Part shown: positions 34,170-45,478 of the stretch, one piece after another | Position numbering within the stretch: position 1 is the first letter of the stretch | How the letters are laid out: each line of letters opens with the position of its first letter | NCBI GenBank assembly: GCA_014281115.1 | Contig: JACONQ010000010.1 | Coordinates: 62,001 to 126,000 of the forward strand | Reading direction: 5' to 3' | Length of the DNA: 64,000 nucleotides | Origin: Laburnicola sp. R22_1 | Lineage: Eukaryota > Ascomycota > Dothideomycetes > Pleosporales > Didymosphaeriaceae | The notes under the pieces: model-generated | Database searches by the model: none | The model's input: only the letters and a program-made list of their open reading frames with translations | Told to the model about the DNA's origin: nothing | Translations under genes and position numbers: made by a program

Positions 34170-35861
34170 TAACCCCCCTTTTAAGGCCTGAAAATAGGAA
34201 GGAAAGTACGTGAAAATAGTGTGTTTTGGCGGATTTTCAACGTAACCAGCACTATTTTAGGGCCAAAGAGGGCTAGAGTAGGGGCAACGGGCCCCTACGG
34301 TTCCAGCGGTGGCCTCAGTTTTTAATTTGGGTGCCATTTGGTGGAGATATTAAGGAAAGTTGTTAGGAGTGAATTAGTGGATTAGTGGAAAAAACGCGGT
34401 AGAAACCACATCTTAGCGTTCGGCGTTTTGCTAATAGAGCGCATTCTTGGCTCTAACACTATATAAAAACGCGGTTAGCCAAAAAATTTCTAGTTAGTTT
34501 GTTGCGCGCTGGCGCAATTGTGTCGTATAAGGTTCCCTAGTACTATAGGAGAGCGTTTTGAAAAACGTGTTGACCTAACTAACGTACTTTACAATCGAGC
34601 GACTCACCCAACCGAGCGACTTACTTTTGCCAAGACCCCACCAAAACGTGCTACCATTAATAGTACAACGCGATGCCTTAACAACACAACGAACTACTAG
34701 CGTTAAATGAAGCTCGTATACAGCTTGCGATCCAGGCTATTAAACAAGACGCGTCACTTTTGCAAAGACGCGCTGCCGCCATCTATAATATCCCTCAAAA
34801 GACCCTCAGCCGACGACGCGCTAGAATCGCCTTCTAACGCGACTGCCCACCCAACACAATAAAGCTTACTATAAGAGAGGAGAAGGCGATTATACAGCAT
34901 GTACTCGACCTAGACTTGCGAGGATTCCCGCCACGGCTTGCTGCCGTAGAGGATATAGCTAATTCTTTGCTAGCTGAGCGGCATCGCGACCCTATAGGCC
35001 ATAACTGGGCTCCAAACTTTGTTAAGCGCCAGCCAGAGCTTAAAGTCAAGTTTAATTGAAAGTACGACTATAAGAGAGCCCTCTAGGAGGATCCTGAGGT
35101 GATACGAGGCTGGTTTCGGCTTGTGGAGAACATGAAGGCTAAGTATGGTATCCTAGATAAGGACACCTACAATTTCGACGAGTCTGGCTTTATAATGGGC
35201 ATAATATCAACTGGAGTGGTAGTCACAGGCTCTGAGCGTTGAGGACGGCCAAAGCAGGTGCAGTAGGGCAATAGGGAGTGGACAATAGTCATCCAAGGCA
35301 TCAACGCAATGGGGTGGTGGATCCCACCCTTCATTATCTTCGGGGGCAAGCACCACCTCTCCGCCTGGTATAAGGAGAAGGATCTACCTTATGATTGGGT
35401 TATTGCAGTCTCTGAGAACGGCTGGACGACAAATGAGCTTGGTCTGTAATGGCTGAAGCACTTTGATGAGCATACAAAGAGGCGTACTATTAGTGGAGCA
35501 CGTTTGCTCATTATTGATGGCCACGAAAGTCACAACTCGCTCGAATTCCAGGATTACTGTAAAAAGAGTAATATTATTACTCTCTGTATGCCTTTACATT
35601 TGTCGCACCTCTTGCAGCCACTTGACGTGGGTTGTTTTGCGCCGTTAAAGAAGGCGTATGGGCGCCAAGCCAAGAATCTAATGCGCAACCACATCACGCA
35701 CATCACCAAAATCAAGTTCCTACCTTGCTTTATTGCTGCTTTTAAGGCTTCAATTACTGAAAGTAATATCAAAGGAGGCTTTCGAGGTGCTGGCCTAGTG
35801 CCCCATGACCTAGAGGCTGTACTATCGCAGCTTGACGTCCGCCTGCGTACGCCTCCAGAAT

Positions 35862-35880
35862 GTACTATTCGCGATAGTAC
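35862..35880. promoter_or_regulatory. 19-bp palindrome GTACTAT-N5-ATAGTAC (pogo)
   Basis: Perfect 7-bp arms around TCGCG, extended by one more pair (T...A). It lies in the 3' coding part of the outer pogo. A variant with one mismatch (GTACTGT-CGTGA-ATAGTAC) lies at 38506-38524 near its 3' TIR. The same palindrome occurs in Copia sequences in this window. A binding-site role is inferred only. Confidence 0.5.
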
Positions 35881-36025
35881 ATGGGAGTCGCAAACTCCGC
35901 GAAATAGTACAGAACTTAGGTCACAATTAATGCTGGTTAAGTAGAGGATTTAAAGGCATGTGGATAGTTCCCCAACTTATATGGTTGAGGCGGTGGAAAA
36001 GCTTGTCAAAGGCGCCGAGCTGATA

Positions 36026-38161
36026 ACATGTTGGTTCAGCACTTGGCGCGGTTCGGCAAATGGCGCACCCCCGCATTTTCCACCCAATCCTTCACCCACC
36101 CATAACTCAGCCAATATGGATCCAATTGACAAGGCAATTGAAGAAATCGAATCGCGCGAACCAGGAGAAGAATTCTCGTATCGAAAAATAGCGAAAAAAT
36201 ATGGTGTACCAGACACTACGTTGAGGAGGATACACTAGGGCAAAAACGTGCTGATAAAAGAGCAATAACTCCAACAGCGAAAACTTACCCCTTAACAAGA
36301 ACTGGAGCTTATAAGCTATATAGAAAAGCTTATAGGCTGTTGTCTACCACCTACAAGGGAGATGCTGCAGAATTTTGCTTCATTAATTGCAAAAACCAAC
36401 GGCGAACAACTAGTAGGAAAAAGCTGGGTTACCTGATTTATTAACTGTTACAACGTCGAAATCACCCCCATTAGGTTACTAGAATGGATCGCGCGCGCCA
36501 CCAAGCTGATTTAGGGGCTAAATACGAGCAATTCTTTCAACTTCTGCTAGAGAAAATGGAGGAGTACAATATAGAGCCTCGTCACATGTACAATATGGAT
36601 AAGAAGGGCTTCCTTATAGGAGTGATTGGAAGAAGCAAAAGGATCTTCAGCAAAGCTATGTGGGACCGCGGGGAAGTGAAATCAGCCCTCTAAGATGGCA
36701 ACAGAGAGTGGATGACCATCCTAGCTTGCGTCTGCGCTGATGGAACTGCGTTGCCACTAGGGCTACTATTTGCAGCTGCTAATAACGCTCTCCAATCGGC
36801 CTAGGTAGAGGATATTGAGGCTGGGAAGCATGAGGTATTCGTTACTATATCTCCTAATGGATGGACCAACAACAATATAGGCCTTGCGTGGCTCGAGCAG
36901 GTCTTTAATTGGTACACAAAAGCGAAAGCTCGTTGATCCTACCAACTACTAATTGTGGATGGCTATGGGTCCCACGTAACGAGAGAGTTTATCAACTACT
37001 GTGACCACAATTAGATTCTCCTTATGATATTCCCCCTCACAGTACCCACACGCTGCAGCCCCTTGATGTAGTACTCTTTAAGCCTCTCTCATCAGCCTAC
37101 TCAAAAGCCCTCACTACCTATCTCCACAAGGCCTAGGGGCTACTCTCAGTAAAGAAAGGAGACTTCTTCCCTCTCTTCTAGGAAGCCTGGACCATCTCCT
37201 TCAAGAAGAAAACAATTCTAAAGTCCTTTGAGGCCACTAGTATATGGCCCCGTAACGCTGAGGTTATCCTTCAGAAATACAGGCCATCAACTCCAGTGGA
37301 GCAGGATTCGAGAGAGAGCAGTACCTCTGTACTCAGCGGCAAGGATTGGCTCAAAATCGAGACCCTCGTGCGTAATACTGTGAGGGAGGAGGGCAGTAGG
37401 GAGGTGCAGAAGCTGAAGCGTTCTCTCCACCACATCTCTGTTCAAAATGACATCCTCCACGCTGAGGTACAAGGCCTGACAAAGGCCCTACAAGTTAAGA
37501 AGAAGCAGCAGAAGAAGAGCAAGCCTCTAGACCTGCAACAACGCAGGGAGTACCACGGTGGTGCAGTTTTCTGGTCCCCGAGGAAGCTGAGGGAGGCTAG
37601 AGTACGCGAGAGCGTTGTAGATAAGGAGAAAGAGAAAGTAGAACTTGAAAAAGCGCGTAAGAAGGCAGAAATAACCTCAGCTAAGCTACGTAACCTGCAG
37701 GAGAAGAAAGAGAGAGAAAGGTTGAGGGTTAAGAAAAGGGAGGAAAAGGAGAGGGTTGCGGCGGAGAAACAGGCTGAGCAACAACAGAGGATTTAGGAGA
37801 AAGAAAACTCCGAAAAGGCTATACAAACTTCCCAAAAGGGAAAGAGGAAGGCCTTAAAGCCTGCCGCAGCGCCAAAACAGAAAAAAAAGCAACGTGTGGT
37901 GGTTGCTGAGGGTAGGGGGATAGGGGTGATGAAATGGGGCATGATCCAGCACCCACAACAACAACGCGCCGTGGCCGCACCATCAAACTTCCAGCGAAAT
38001 TCCAGTAGTACATCTTTTTCGCAGCAATTTATATAGTAATTGAATGAATTATTAGAATATTCTAGCTATTGTGGATGGCTCAGTAACGAGGTGTTGTAAA
38101 CTGCGTGATTTGGTTGGGGTGCGCCATTTGCCGAACCGCGCCAAGTGCTGAACCAACATGT
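36026..38161 (+). mobile_element. Inner pogo element nested in the outer pogo
   Basis: Perfect inverted repeats of 46 bp (36026-36071 and 38116-38161) start ACATGTTGGTTCAGCACTTG. The duplication is TA at 36024-36025 and 38162-38163. The 2,136-bp element has far fewer stops than other elements here, so it is comparatively young. Its TIR is unrelated to that of the outer element. Confidence 0.94.
36117..38036 (+). pseudogene. pogo/Fot1-type transposase, lightly mutated
   Basis: It starts MDPIDKAIEEIESREPGEEF, then a Psq-like helix-turn-helix (SYRKIAKKYGVPDTTLRRIH). Catalytic motifs are YNMDKKGFLIG near 36,590 (the acidic pair partly changed to Lys), LLIVDGYGSH near 36,950, and LDVVLFKPLSSAYS near 37,060. 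The long C-terminal part (37296-37796) is charged and coiled-coil forming: LKRSLHHISVQNDILHAEVQ, then Lys/Glu-rich repeats. There are about ten in-frame stops and a probable small indel near 36,940-37,050. It is defective but recent. Confidence 0.85.
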
Positions 38162-41100
38162 TAGGGCATTCTTTGGTGTTGATAACCAAACGCAACGCCG
38201 AACTTTAAGCTGCTAATAAGGCCGCTACGCAACGTAAATTGTATAAAAGAAAGCGATTGCAGTAAGAAGGAGCTCTTACAGCTAAAGAGGGCTAGTGGCT
38301 GGCTACTCTAAAGGACTTTGCGGCGCGCAGTGATGGCAAGAAGGCAAAGAAGAGGGCGCGCGTTGATGGAGGCGAGCCAACTCAACGGCGCTGTGGACGC
38401 TGCGGCGAGCCTGGGCACAATAGAACAACGTGTAAATAACCTGCAGAAGTAGATTCTGAATAGATTGGCCTATTTAGACTATTGATAATAGTTCGTATTG
38501 ACTCTGTACTGTCGTGAATAGTACATGTTTTGGTGGGGTCTTGGCAAAAGTGAGTCGCTCGGTTGGGTGAGTCGCTCGGTTGTGGAGTACGTTATGCGGT
38601 TTTTAATTAGGGCAGGGCGGCTCCTAAAGCCATAGGGGCTGCCGGCAGTAGTGGGGACGTCTAGGGGTGAGGATACTAAAAAGCGATAGGTATCTGGTTA
38701 CGCGCGCGAGCCTAAGGGCGTGCAGGTATTAAAAAGCAATAGGCACCTAGCTAAGCACGCCTAATGCGGCGCTTTGACCCTGTCTTTGCGGGCACATTGT
38801 CTTTGGAGATAGGCTTTAGAAAGGTGTCTTAGAGGGCGGCGTCTAGCTAAATAGGTAACTATTTTAGTAGACTAGCTCGCTTGGGGTACTCTTAATAGTA
38901 AGCTTTAATTAGCAGGGGAGAGTTAACAAAGTTGTTGGCAGGGTAGTAGGTTAGGTTGAAGTCATACTCTTCCCACGCTGCCTAGTACTTTAGTGTTCCG
39001 CGGTCTACTTTGCTGTTAAGAATGCGAGAAACTAGCCACTTAGGGACTCTGTCCACCCTAATAGGTAGTTCTAGAGGTTGCAATTAACCTAGTAAGGGAT
39101 TATTTAGATCTCTTTAAAGTCTATTAGCGTAGAACACTAGGTGAACTCTTATGTATTATAGGAGTTTAAGTACAAATAAGTGGCCTTTCTTGCCTACAAT
39201 TAGGTATGGTTCTTTTATTTAATAATCCAGCTTAACTAATAGGCGTTTAGTAATGAATCCCTTTAGGGTAACAAAGACCTAGTGCCTAACATCGAAATTA
39301 ACAGCTTATCTGTGTTTGTTAGCCTACTCTAATTGTATTTCCTGGGCAGTAGACATATTAGCGCGGGCGGTGTCACGGACGAATTCGCAGGCTTTAGCAC
39401 AGGCCTTAACCCACACTTTAGCCTTTTCTAAAGTAACGTCGTCTAGAGATTTAGTGACTGGTTGGGTACGCTCGCGCCAGTCCTAGTGAAAGTACGGCTA
39501 ATGCCTAAACTTAATCTTAAAAGGCGAAACTCTAGTACTATTGTGGGGCAGTACCGCTTAGGCCTAGTCTATGCTAGGCAGCAAATCCAATCAGTTGTCT
39601 TAATAAAAGTTAATAAACAGACGCAGACGCTAGTTAAGGTACTAATTTATAATCTTAGTTTAGCTATTAGTTTGCGAATGCTGCGCCGTAGAGAGAAGTT
39701 GCTTAATACCTATAAGCTTGCACAAAGCAGCTAGGAAAGCGGAAATAAACTAGGGGCCGCGGTTAGAGACAATTAATTAAGGGGGGCTAAAGACTCTAAA
39801 TATGTACTAATAGTAGAGATTAGTGGCTTGTTTAGCCGTGACCGTCTTACAGCAGGGCATAGAAAAGGCACGCTTGGATAGGCAGTAACAAGATACCATC
39901 ACGTTGTCGTACCCTTTCTTATCCTTAGGAAATAATTTAAAATTAATTAAGATATCTTGCTAGACATTTTCGGGGATAGGAAGCGGGTGTAACAAGCCTG
40001 GCTTTTTATCTAGCAGGGGCTTGCTCTACTAATAGTCTTTGCAATTAGAGATATACCTATTAACGTTAGCGTTTATACCCTTTTAGTAATACAACTAGCG
40101 TAAAAGCCAAAGAGTTTTTTGTGGATCTGGATAGGCAGTAACCTAATAAGCATATATTGTTTAAATTAGATGCGTCTAGAGAAACTCTATAAAGGGAACT
40201 ACTAGGCGGTCTTTGTAGAAAAGCAATCCTAAAAGAGTAAGGGCGAAACCTAGTAATCCGGAACAGGTAGCTTCTTAGAGCAATTTAAGTACCTTATATA
40301 TTTAATTAGCATGTAGTAGGCAATTAATAAGTATATAAGAATGGACTCCTTTAAAGCTTATATCGACTTTTCCTTTCTTCTACTCTATAATTGTGATAGC
40401 CCTAAGGGCTGCTTTAGCGGTATCTAGTGGTTGCGAGAAAAAAAACTAGGTGCGAGCCTCTTAATCCTTCTCCTTCTGCGACTTTAGCTTGTTTTATTTC
40501 CTAGATAGCGTATTGGCTACAACATTTGCGGTGCCTAGTTAGTACGTAATTTAATAATAGTATTTAGACAGCTTTTTAGACTAATAGGCTTGCCGTAGAG
40601 AGAGCTCGCATTTAGTGCTAAAGTACTTAAGGGCCTAATAATTAGTAATAATATTAAAGGGCTTGGCGGTTTAGAGGCTAATTAGTTGCGCTCTCTATTT
40701 TAAAAGGCCCCGCATAACTACTAATATTTCCTTATTATGAATATTATAATTTAATGTAGTAGGCTTTAATAATTTAGAGTACCATGCGACTAGGCGCTAG
40801 GTACTATTAGATTATAGTTAACTAAGAGAGCCCGCATTAACGCTATTACTAGAGTCGGTTTCTATGCGGGTAATCCGAAATAGAAAGTACTATAAGACTA
40901 GGACGTCGCTGGCTATAAGTTGCTTAGCAGCTTTAAAGGCGACACGTTCCAAGTCTCTAAAGGTGTAAAAGACACTACTTTTTAGCAGCTTAATTAGGGG
41001 GTAAATAACCCGCCTATAGTAAGAAAGAAAGGAGCGGTAGTAGTTGCAAAAGCCTAAAAAGCTCTATAATATCTTAAGTGTTGTAGGCTCTTTTTATTCC

Positions 41101-44100
41101 CAAATCATAGCGGTCTTTATAGGGTCCTTATAGATTCCTTTAGTGCTAATAATATATTCTAAGAACTTAGTTTCTATTATAGCGAATTCGTATTTCTTAA
41201 GATTAGCTTAGAGATTAGCATCCCTTAAGCGGAGTAGGACCTTGCGAACGTGTTCTTCGTGTTCTAGAGAATCCTTAGAAAAGATAAGAATGTTGTTAAT
41301 GTATATAGTATAGAAGTTATCTAGATAATTACTTAGAACACTATTAATAAACTATTAAAAGGTGGCAGAACTGTTATAGAGACTAAAGGGTAAGACCCTA
41401 TACTTATAGTTTCTATACTAGATTTAAAAAGTAGTTAGTGCTTTAGTCTTTAGGGTAAGCTAGATTTAGTAGAATACTTAGCGAATGTTAAGCTTAGTAA
41501 AAAGTCTCGCTCTAGAGAGGCGCATAAGTGTCTCCTTAATAAGTAGAATCGCCATAATGTCCTTTTTAGTAATAACATTAAGCTAGCGGTAATTAACGCA
41601 AAAGCGCTAATCTCTACCTAGCTTTTTGGCAAACAACACTAGTAAAGCGAAGCTAGTATTACTAGGGACAATAAACATGTGCTTAATATAGTTATTAATA
41701 TAGGCTTTAAGGAGTTTAAGGTGCTCTAAGAATATACTATATAAAGGCAAGGTGGTAAGTGTAAATGGGTCTTTAGTAAGGTCGATATAGTAATTAACGC
41801 CCTTTTAGTAAGACGGGAGGGCGTTAGAATCCAATTTTAAAAAATAGGCGGGCTCCGCTCTAGCGTATCCTAGCTAGGGGAGCGCTTGTTCCATTTTGGC
41901 GAGTAGGTTAGCTTAGGACTTGTTTTTTAGGCCATACATCTCGTTCTTATAGTCCTTAATAAGTTTAGCTAGCTTGTAGGGACTAGTACAATTCATTATT
42001 ATATTAGACTTATGGCCGCTGTTTAAAGTAAAGGCTACGGCAGTTACTATATTAATATTAAAGCCGGCAGCGTATAATTGTTCCCGCGTTAGCGCCTAAA
42101 TAAGTTCTGAGAGATTGGCTAGATCTTATGAGGCCGGTGGGTCTGCCGAACGCAATTTATTATTTATCTTTCGCAAGTTCTTCTTCTATATTAGTAATTT
42201 AGTAGGGCGAAAGAAAGCTATTCTAGGTTATTCTAGCTAGAGTAGTTTTAATTAAATAGTTAATTCCTATAAGAGCTGTCTAATCCTCGGATTAGCTTCT
42301 CTAGTAGGATTACAGTCTCTAGGTCTAGGGCTAGAAGTGATACCCGGATCCTACCGCACAATTCCTAGGGGCTAGTCTTGCTAGTAGCTTCCTTAGATAG
42401 CGGGAACAAGGTGACTAATAGGCGACTCGTTGTTAGATGGCTCTTTATCTAAGAAAGACAGTTCTATAGCCTCTATGCTACCATCTCTATTAAAGTTATC
42501 CTTATAGCTTAGTTTCTAGTAAGCCTTTAAGTACGTTCTAATAACTAAGATAGTGGGGTTGGGAAGCTGGATAGAGATTTCCTTAGAGACGCTCTAGTCG
42601 ACTTTTAATAAGCGAGTCTTTTGGCGGGTATAGTCCTATTTTTCGAGTAGGCCGTCCCATTAAGTGGCGTCGTTCTGGTGGGAAGGATTAGGTGGGGAGG
42701 AAGTCTGCGGTAGGACGAGATTGCCAGCAAAGATTAGATTCTTATTATCTTTCTAATAAAGGCGGCGGTCCCGAGCGTTAACTAGACAATTAGCTTGCTT
42801 AAAAAATTTTCTACTAATAATAAGATTGTGGTCCCCTATATTATAAAAAACAAACTATGTAGTAAAGCTGCGTTTGTTAATATTAAGCTAGACTGTAAAA
42901 CAGGTGTTCACTTTCGCGCTTCTCTTCCCTACAAAGTTCTTAAGAGGGATTAGTGTCTTTAGGTGGAGGAGTTTGGCTTTAAGTTATTTTCGTACCGCCT
43001 TTATATACCTTAAAGCGACAAGATTATAAGCGCTAGCACTAGTGTCTATTAAGGCTCGCAACCTAAGAGCCAATCCTTAGAATATAATTTGCACTAGCAG
43101 GACTAGTTAGGAGCCTCTAAATAGCTTAGGGACCCTTACTATTTTGCCGTCTATAGGCAACAATTTTGGCTTAGCATCTGCGTTTTGTAATTAAAACTGC
43201 GGTTTGTCTAGGTTAATTAGTTTAGTGGCCCCTATATAAGCTACTAGATTAGAGTGGTCTAGTAGCACGCATTTAAAGCCTTATTATCTAACAAATCGCC
43301 TGCCTCTAAATTAAAGTAGTAGGTAATACTAAGTTTATCTAAATCTAGATTGTCCGCTATATCTATATTTGCTTATATAGCTATCTTCTTAGTATAGGGG
43401 CAGTGGCGCAAGTGTTTGTTTCCTACTTTGCTACACTTAAAATAGGTATAGTTCTAAATACACTACGCTCTAGTCTAATTATAGAGAGTAGAGAAGAGAA
43501 CAGCGGGTTAATTATTAGTAGCGGGTCTAGAGCGGGGTGCTAATTTGGCAGAGGCCGCGTACAAGGGCTGTAATCTAGAGGGTAATACCTAGAAAGGAGT
43601 CCTTGTGTGCGCCTAGAAAGGAGTTGTCGCGTTGTTGTCTTAAAGAGTGCGGCTGGCTGCGGTTATTTGGCGTTTAATTACTAGGTAGTTAACATTAGAG
43701 TCTTCTATCTCTTACTAGAGTATTAACTTAAGACTCCTAGTTAATTTAAATTGTAATTTGTCCTTCTAGGTCTTTGCGTCTAGTCTACCTTTCCTAGCTA
43801 GGCTTTTAAAAGCCTATAGAAACGTCTAGGCGTCTATTTTATTAGAGAGGAAAAGCTTATAAAACTTCTTACGTGTCTATTAGAGAGTAAAGGAATCGTA
43901 GTAAGTCTCTTCTAGAAATTTAAAGAGTGCTTTGAGTCCACAATCTTCTTAGAGGGCCTAATTCGTCCAATACTAATTTCGCGCTGCCTCTTAAGACGCG
44001 CCTCTAAGACAGCTAAGAATGGCTTCTGCGAGGTTATCTTAATCTTCCTTATTATTATCGCCTTAGTAATAGTCCGTGTTTACGCGGATCTTGTTGCGTA

Positions 44101-45150
44101 TATCCTCTAGCTAATCTTTAATACTAGGGCTAGGTTAACCTTTTCTATAGTACTTATTAATATTAGGTAGCTTCGCGGAGCGTCCTGGCTTAGATACACT
44201 AAATAGGGCGGCCAAAGCATGTCTGTCCTAGGGCACGTTAATCTAGGCGCCATTAGCGAGCTTGGTTTATACGTGTCCTAGGACTAGAAAGTAGCAAAGA
44301 GTGTTGTTCTATTATAGAGTAGGCACTGCAAGCTAGGGCGGATGTTATAGTGCACGTTGGGGCGCGGTGGGGTGGGATGAGCTCCGCTCGATCGCCTAAG
44401 GGCGGCGTGAACTATATAGTAGATTAGGCGTTCCTAGGCTAGGGGGTTTTAAGGGGACTTAAGTGCGGTGCTGCGGATCATGACTATCTTTAACAGAGAG
44501 GAGAACTTTCTTAGGACTAAACAAGCCTTGTCTAATAGCTGCGTAATTGGCAACATTAGGCTAGAAGTAAGAATCTTCTAAGACTGCGTACTCTATAGTG
44601 TAAGGTGTTGTTACCTTAAGTATAGTAAAAGCTTATTTAAATACATTAGCGCGCTCACATAAAGCCTAAACAAGAACCTTTTATTTAGGGTCTTCTTTAG
44701 ACTTTATAATAGCCCTAGTTACTAAATCTAGTATTGTCTTTAAAAATAGACCTTAAGAAAAGTAATATCGAGCCTAAAGCTAATAGGTAGCAAGTAACTA
44801 TCTTATTTCTAAGTCGTGCTAGATTAATTAGTCTGGCTCGAATTGTCTTGTAAACGCGTTATACTTACTAGCAGCTTTAAGTTTAGCTTTGCCTTAGTGC
44901 GCAAGCGACTTAAGGTCTGCTATTAAAAATTTATTACTTAGCTAGTCTACTTTAAGTGTAGTAATATAGTAATTGTGCTGTGTGTTATAAAGAATTCCTT
45001 TAGAGTAGACTTTTTTTAGTAGTTTAATAATACTCTTTTTCTTTGTTAGGCTAGGGACAAAGCGACTAGTTGTCTAGGGACTAGCTATTAGCTACTTTTC
45101 GCACTGGACAGATAACAGCTTGCTGGTGGGGTTAAGTAGGAGAATCTTCT

Positions 45151-45442
45151 TGTCAGATAGACAGTCACTGTGAAATCCAGTGGGTAGGTGTGTACGATCA
45201 TATGGCCCCTTACAGTGGTAATCAGTGTAAATCACAGTGATTTCACTGTGAAATACACTAAGGAGGCTGGCGCACTACTGTTTTACACTGCCCCTGTACT
45301 AGTCTAAATAGTACTAGTGCGGCTTAGTACTAGATAGTTACTTCTCGAGGTAGCCGAGCTTCTCCGACAGAACACACACAATCAATCAATCAACCCACCA
45401 CTTTTCCATCTCAACTCATCAAGAATACCCGTATATTTGACA
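45151..45442 (+). repeat. Copia 5' LTR (292 bp)
   Basis: TGTCAGATAG to TATATTTGACA. It contains palindromes AAATCACAGTGATTT and ATTTCACTGTGAAAT back to back, and GTACTAG-N5-ATAGTAC at 45296-45314. Homologous solo LTRs lie at 8029 and 59992. No canonical TGG-starting primer-binding site follows directly. Confidence 0.97.
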
Positions 45443-45478
45443 ATTAAGAGTCTCACTGCCTCAATCAAGCTGATTATT

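Larger units (their letters stand above)
34673..38439 (+). pseudogene. pogo transposase with C-terminal zinc knuckle, split
   Basis: The frame opens at an ATG at 34673 (second codon position three is TAA in place of CAA) and runs through an HTH region (QLAIQAIKQDASLLQRRAAA, YNIPQKTLSRRRAR). Catalytic motifs follow: FDESGFIMG near 35,175, LLIIDGHESHNSLEF near 35,505, and LQPLDVGCFAPLKKAYG near 35,615. The inner pogo element interrupts the frame at 36026-38161. It resumes and ends with CGRCGEPGHNRTTC, a CX2CX4HX4C knuckle, then a stop at 38437-38439. About ten stops are all explainable as Gln or Trp mutations. An intact relative would cut and paste at TA. The zinc knuckle is an added nucleic-acid binding module, also traceable in the element at 7672. 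Confidence 0.88.
34582..38592 (+). mobile_element. Outer pogo element in Gypsy B
   Basis: Inverted repeats of 66 bp (34582-34647 and 38527-38592) differ at about four C/T sites. The duplication is TA at 34580-34581 and 38593-38594, and the empty site is seen in Gypsy A near 16,340. Without the inner element and one TA it is about 1.87 kb. The termini contain two spaced copies of an ACCCAACCGAGCGACT-like block. It runs opposite to the Gypsy B coding strand. Confidence 0.93.

Noticed and set aside
34518..34700. Plus-strand ORF spanning the Gypsy B/pogo junction
   Set aside because: It crosses a transposon boundary and the TIR, so it is a chance frame.
45437..45478. Gag starting at the TTG in the LTR end
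   Set aside because: The first ATG at 45479 is the natural start. The upstream codons lie partly in the LTR.
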